DNA of 64,000 nucleotides from contig NZ_AUNI01000009.1 of NCBI RefSeq assembly GCF_000447795.1, forward strand, positions 372,001 to 436,000, written 5' to 3'. Origin of the DNA: Bacteriovorax sp. Seq25_V. GTDB lineage: Bacteria; Bdellovibrionota; Bacteriovoracia; Bacteriovoracales; Bacteriovoracaceae. A program made the translations under genes and the position numbers. Positions 62,963 to 64,000 of the stretch are shown piece after piece (position 1 is the first letter of the stretch; every line of letters begins with the position of its first letter). Under the pieces are notes generated by a model. It saw nothing but the letters and a program-made list of their open reading frames with translations, made no database searches and was not told the origin of the DNA.

Positions 62963-63835
62963 ATGGCAAAATTAGTACAAGAACACTTCCATAAAATGCA
63001 GCTCGCGAGAGCTAAGAAATTCATTAATTCAAATCTTGAGTACAAGTTAACTCTTGATGCTATCGCAAAATCTTCGGGAGCATCTAGTTATCACTTTATT
63101 CGCATTTTTTCCGCATACACAGGAGAGACTCCATTTGGCTATATTCGCCGAGAACGAATCGTAAAGTCTTTGAGGCTCCTCGAAAATGACTTAAGTATCA
63201 CAGAAATTGCACAACAAGTTGGATTTGAAACTTCGAGCTCTTTTAATAAGGCATTCAAAAAAGAAGTTAAGATCTCTCCAAGTGATTTCCGCAATCTCGG
63301 ACAGGCCAAGAGATCAGAAATATTTAATAATCTTCTTATGGGACCTAATCTAAAGGAGATTATTATGAATGTACAAATGGAACTAAAGCCGGAAATTATT
63401 ACAAGATCAGAAACTGTAATATATGGCCACAAGGCACAGAATGACTCAATTAAAGATGCTGCTCAAATTGCATGGCAGGAGTTTTTACAAATTATTACAA
63501 CAGTCAAAGAAGATCTCTCTCAGTCTGAATTTCTTGGAGTAGGGGATATGGTTAATGAAGAGTGCTCTTATAGTGCAGCGATTTCGCTACCAAGCAATGA
63601 AAATGCCGTTATACCAGGATTAGAAAGAGAGATTATCCCAGCATCAAAGTATGCTAAATTTTTATTAAAAGGTCCTTATGAAGGCATTTGGTATGCTTTT
63701 GATCAGGCGTTCAAATTTATCAACGAAGGTGATTTTGAAATTGGTGATGCTCCATCTTTAGAAGTATATCTTAATGACCCAAGTATTACTCCTGAAGCGG
63801 AATTACTTACAGAAATTTTAATTCCAATTAAATAG
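62963..63835 (+). CDS. AraC regulator with GyrI-like effector domain
   Basis: The ATG at 62963 is preferred to the TTG at 62903. The N-terminus is an AraC double HTH (KLTLDAIAKSSGASSYHFIR; FGYIRRERIVKSLRLLENDL; ITEIAQQVGFETSSSFNKAF). The C-terminal half is a GyrI-like ligand-binding domain (RSETVIYGHKAQNDSIKDAA; YAKFLLKGPYEGIWYAFDQA). It is a Rob/SoxS-like activator that binds small hydrophobic ligands. A terminator follows the stop. Confidence 0.9.
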   Translation: MAKLVQEHFHKMQLARAKKFINSNLEYKLTLDAIAKSSGASSYHFIRIFSAYTGETPFGYIRRERIVKSLRLLENDLSITEIAQQVGFETSSSFNKAFKKEVKISPSDFRNLGQAKRSEIFNNLLMGPNLKEIIMNVQMELKPEIITRSETVIYGHKAQNDSIKDAAQIAWQEFLQIITTVKEDLSQSEFLGVGDMVNEECSYSAAISLPSNENAVIPGLEREIIPASKYAKFLLKGPYEGIWYAFDQAFKFINEGDFEIGDAPSLEVYLNDPSITPEAELLTEILIPIK

Positions 63836-63842
63836 TTATTTG

Positions 63843-63865
63843 CAGGAGAATTTGTCATTCTCCTG
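63843..63865 (+). terminator. Hairpin after the AraC gene
   Basis: CAGGAGAAT and ATTCTCCTG form a 9-bp stem with a 5-base loop 8 bases after the stop, followed by an AT-rich tail without a strong T run. Nothing is seen in the remainder to 64000. Confidence 0.65.
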
Positions 63866-64000
63866 AATACTTATTATGTAATAATTCTTGTTGACTAGAT
63901 TTAATGTTATTTCCTTGGCAGTAGCTAGTCTTTTTTGCATAATAGCCCTAGAACCAAAAGGCCTTCAATCTTTCGGTATTTCCTATGTTCCAGGCCTCTT

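Noticed and set aside
1-64000. CRISPR arrays or tRNA/rRNA genes
   Set aside because: No regular spaced repeats and no cloverleaf or rRNA signature were seen by eye, apart from the tmRNA acceptor and its att copies.

Overview
The window is AT-rich bacterial chromosome. It has many signal peptides, lipoproteins and an outer-membrane barrel, plus a CarD-type regulator, a one-piece tmRNA and two-component genes. That mix suggests a Gram-negative of the Bdellovibrionota type (Bacteriovorax or Halobacteriovorax-like); this is an inference from gene content and codon bias, not proof.

Layout. (1) 1-5461, minus strand: secreted TPR proteins, a small beta-barrel, a Sel1/TonB-C lipoprotein, then a secreted polymorphic toxin with a pre-toxin (PT-TG-like) segment and a downstream partner that is probably its immunity protein. 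(2) 5574-12005, plus strand: an overlapping operon of a lipoprotein, a collagen-like Gly-rich secreted protein, two further secreted proteins and small genes. (3) 12160-12528: ssrA tmRNA (tag ADSYDSVALAA). A genomic island is inserted at its 3' end, bounded by a 19-bp direct repeat (12510-12528 and 20465-20483). The island has a tyrosine integrase broken by a frameshift, an AlpA-like excisionase, an HTH protein and a DnaB/RepA-like ATPase. Its cargo is a retron: a candidate msr-msd region, a one-TM small protein, a retron reverse transcriptase and a multi-TM protein. A LanC-like gene and a second, decayed att-like repeat follow, so two insertions may be stacked between ssrA and its old terminator. 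(4) 22-33 kb: small secreted and zinc-ribbon proteins, WYL, LysR and Rrf2 regulators with visible palindromic operators, small enzymes, a GIY-YIG protein and a membrane WYL protein.

(5) 33.2-52.8 kb is a defence island and the most interesting part. A TM0106-type RecB-nuclease/helicase comes first. Five almost gapless genes follow (PLD-like nuclease, TerB-like protein, SF2 helicase, GHKL ATPase, DUF262-HNH protein). Next come a perfect 14-bp inverted repeat, a LexA-type HTH gene, and a complete single-strand phosphorothioation set: sspB (DUF4007), sspC (ATPase), sspD (PAPS-reductase-like), a phosphorothioation-associated methyltransferase and sspA (cysteine desulfurase). The likely logic is that SspABCD marks host DNA with sulfur, and the DUF262 protein with its helicase, GHKL, TerB and PLD partners attacks unmarked DNA.

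(6) 53-64 kb: methyltransferase, phosphoesterase, a secreted nuclease-like toxin bracketed by two copies of a ~158-bp MITE (third copy at 26.6 kb), RRM protein, CarD-like protein, cold-shock protein, Na/Ca exchanger, a hybrid histidine kinase split from its receiver by a homopolymer indel, a gene with an in-frame amber codon, and an AraC-GyrI regulator.

Five genes in the window carry a single-base lesion, several at short homopolymers. This could be real decay, slippage or sequencing error. No CRISPR array, rRNA or tRNA gene was seen.
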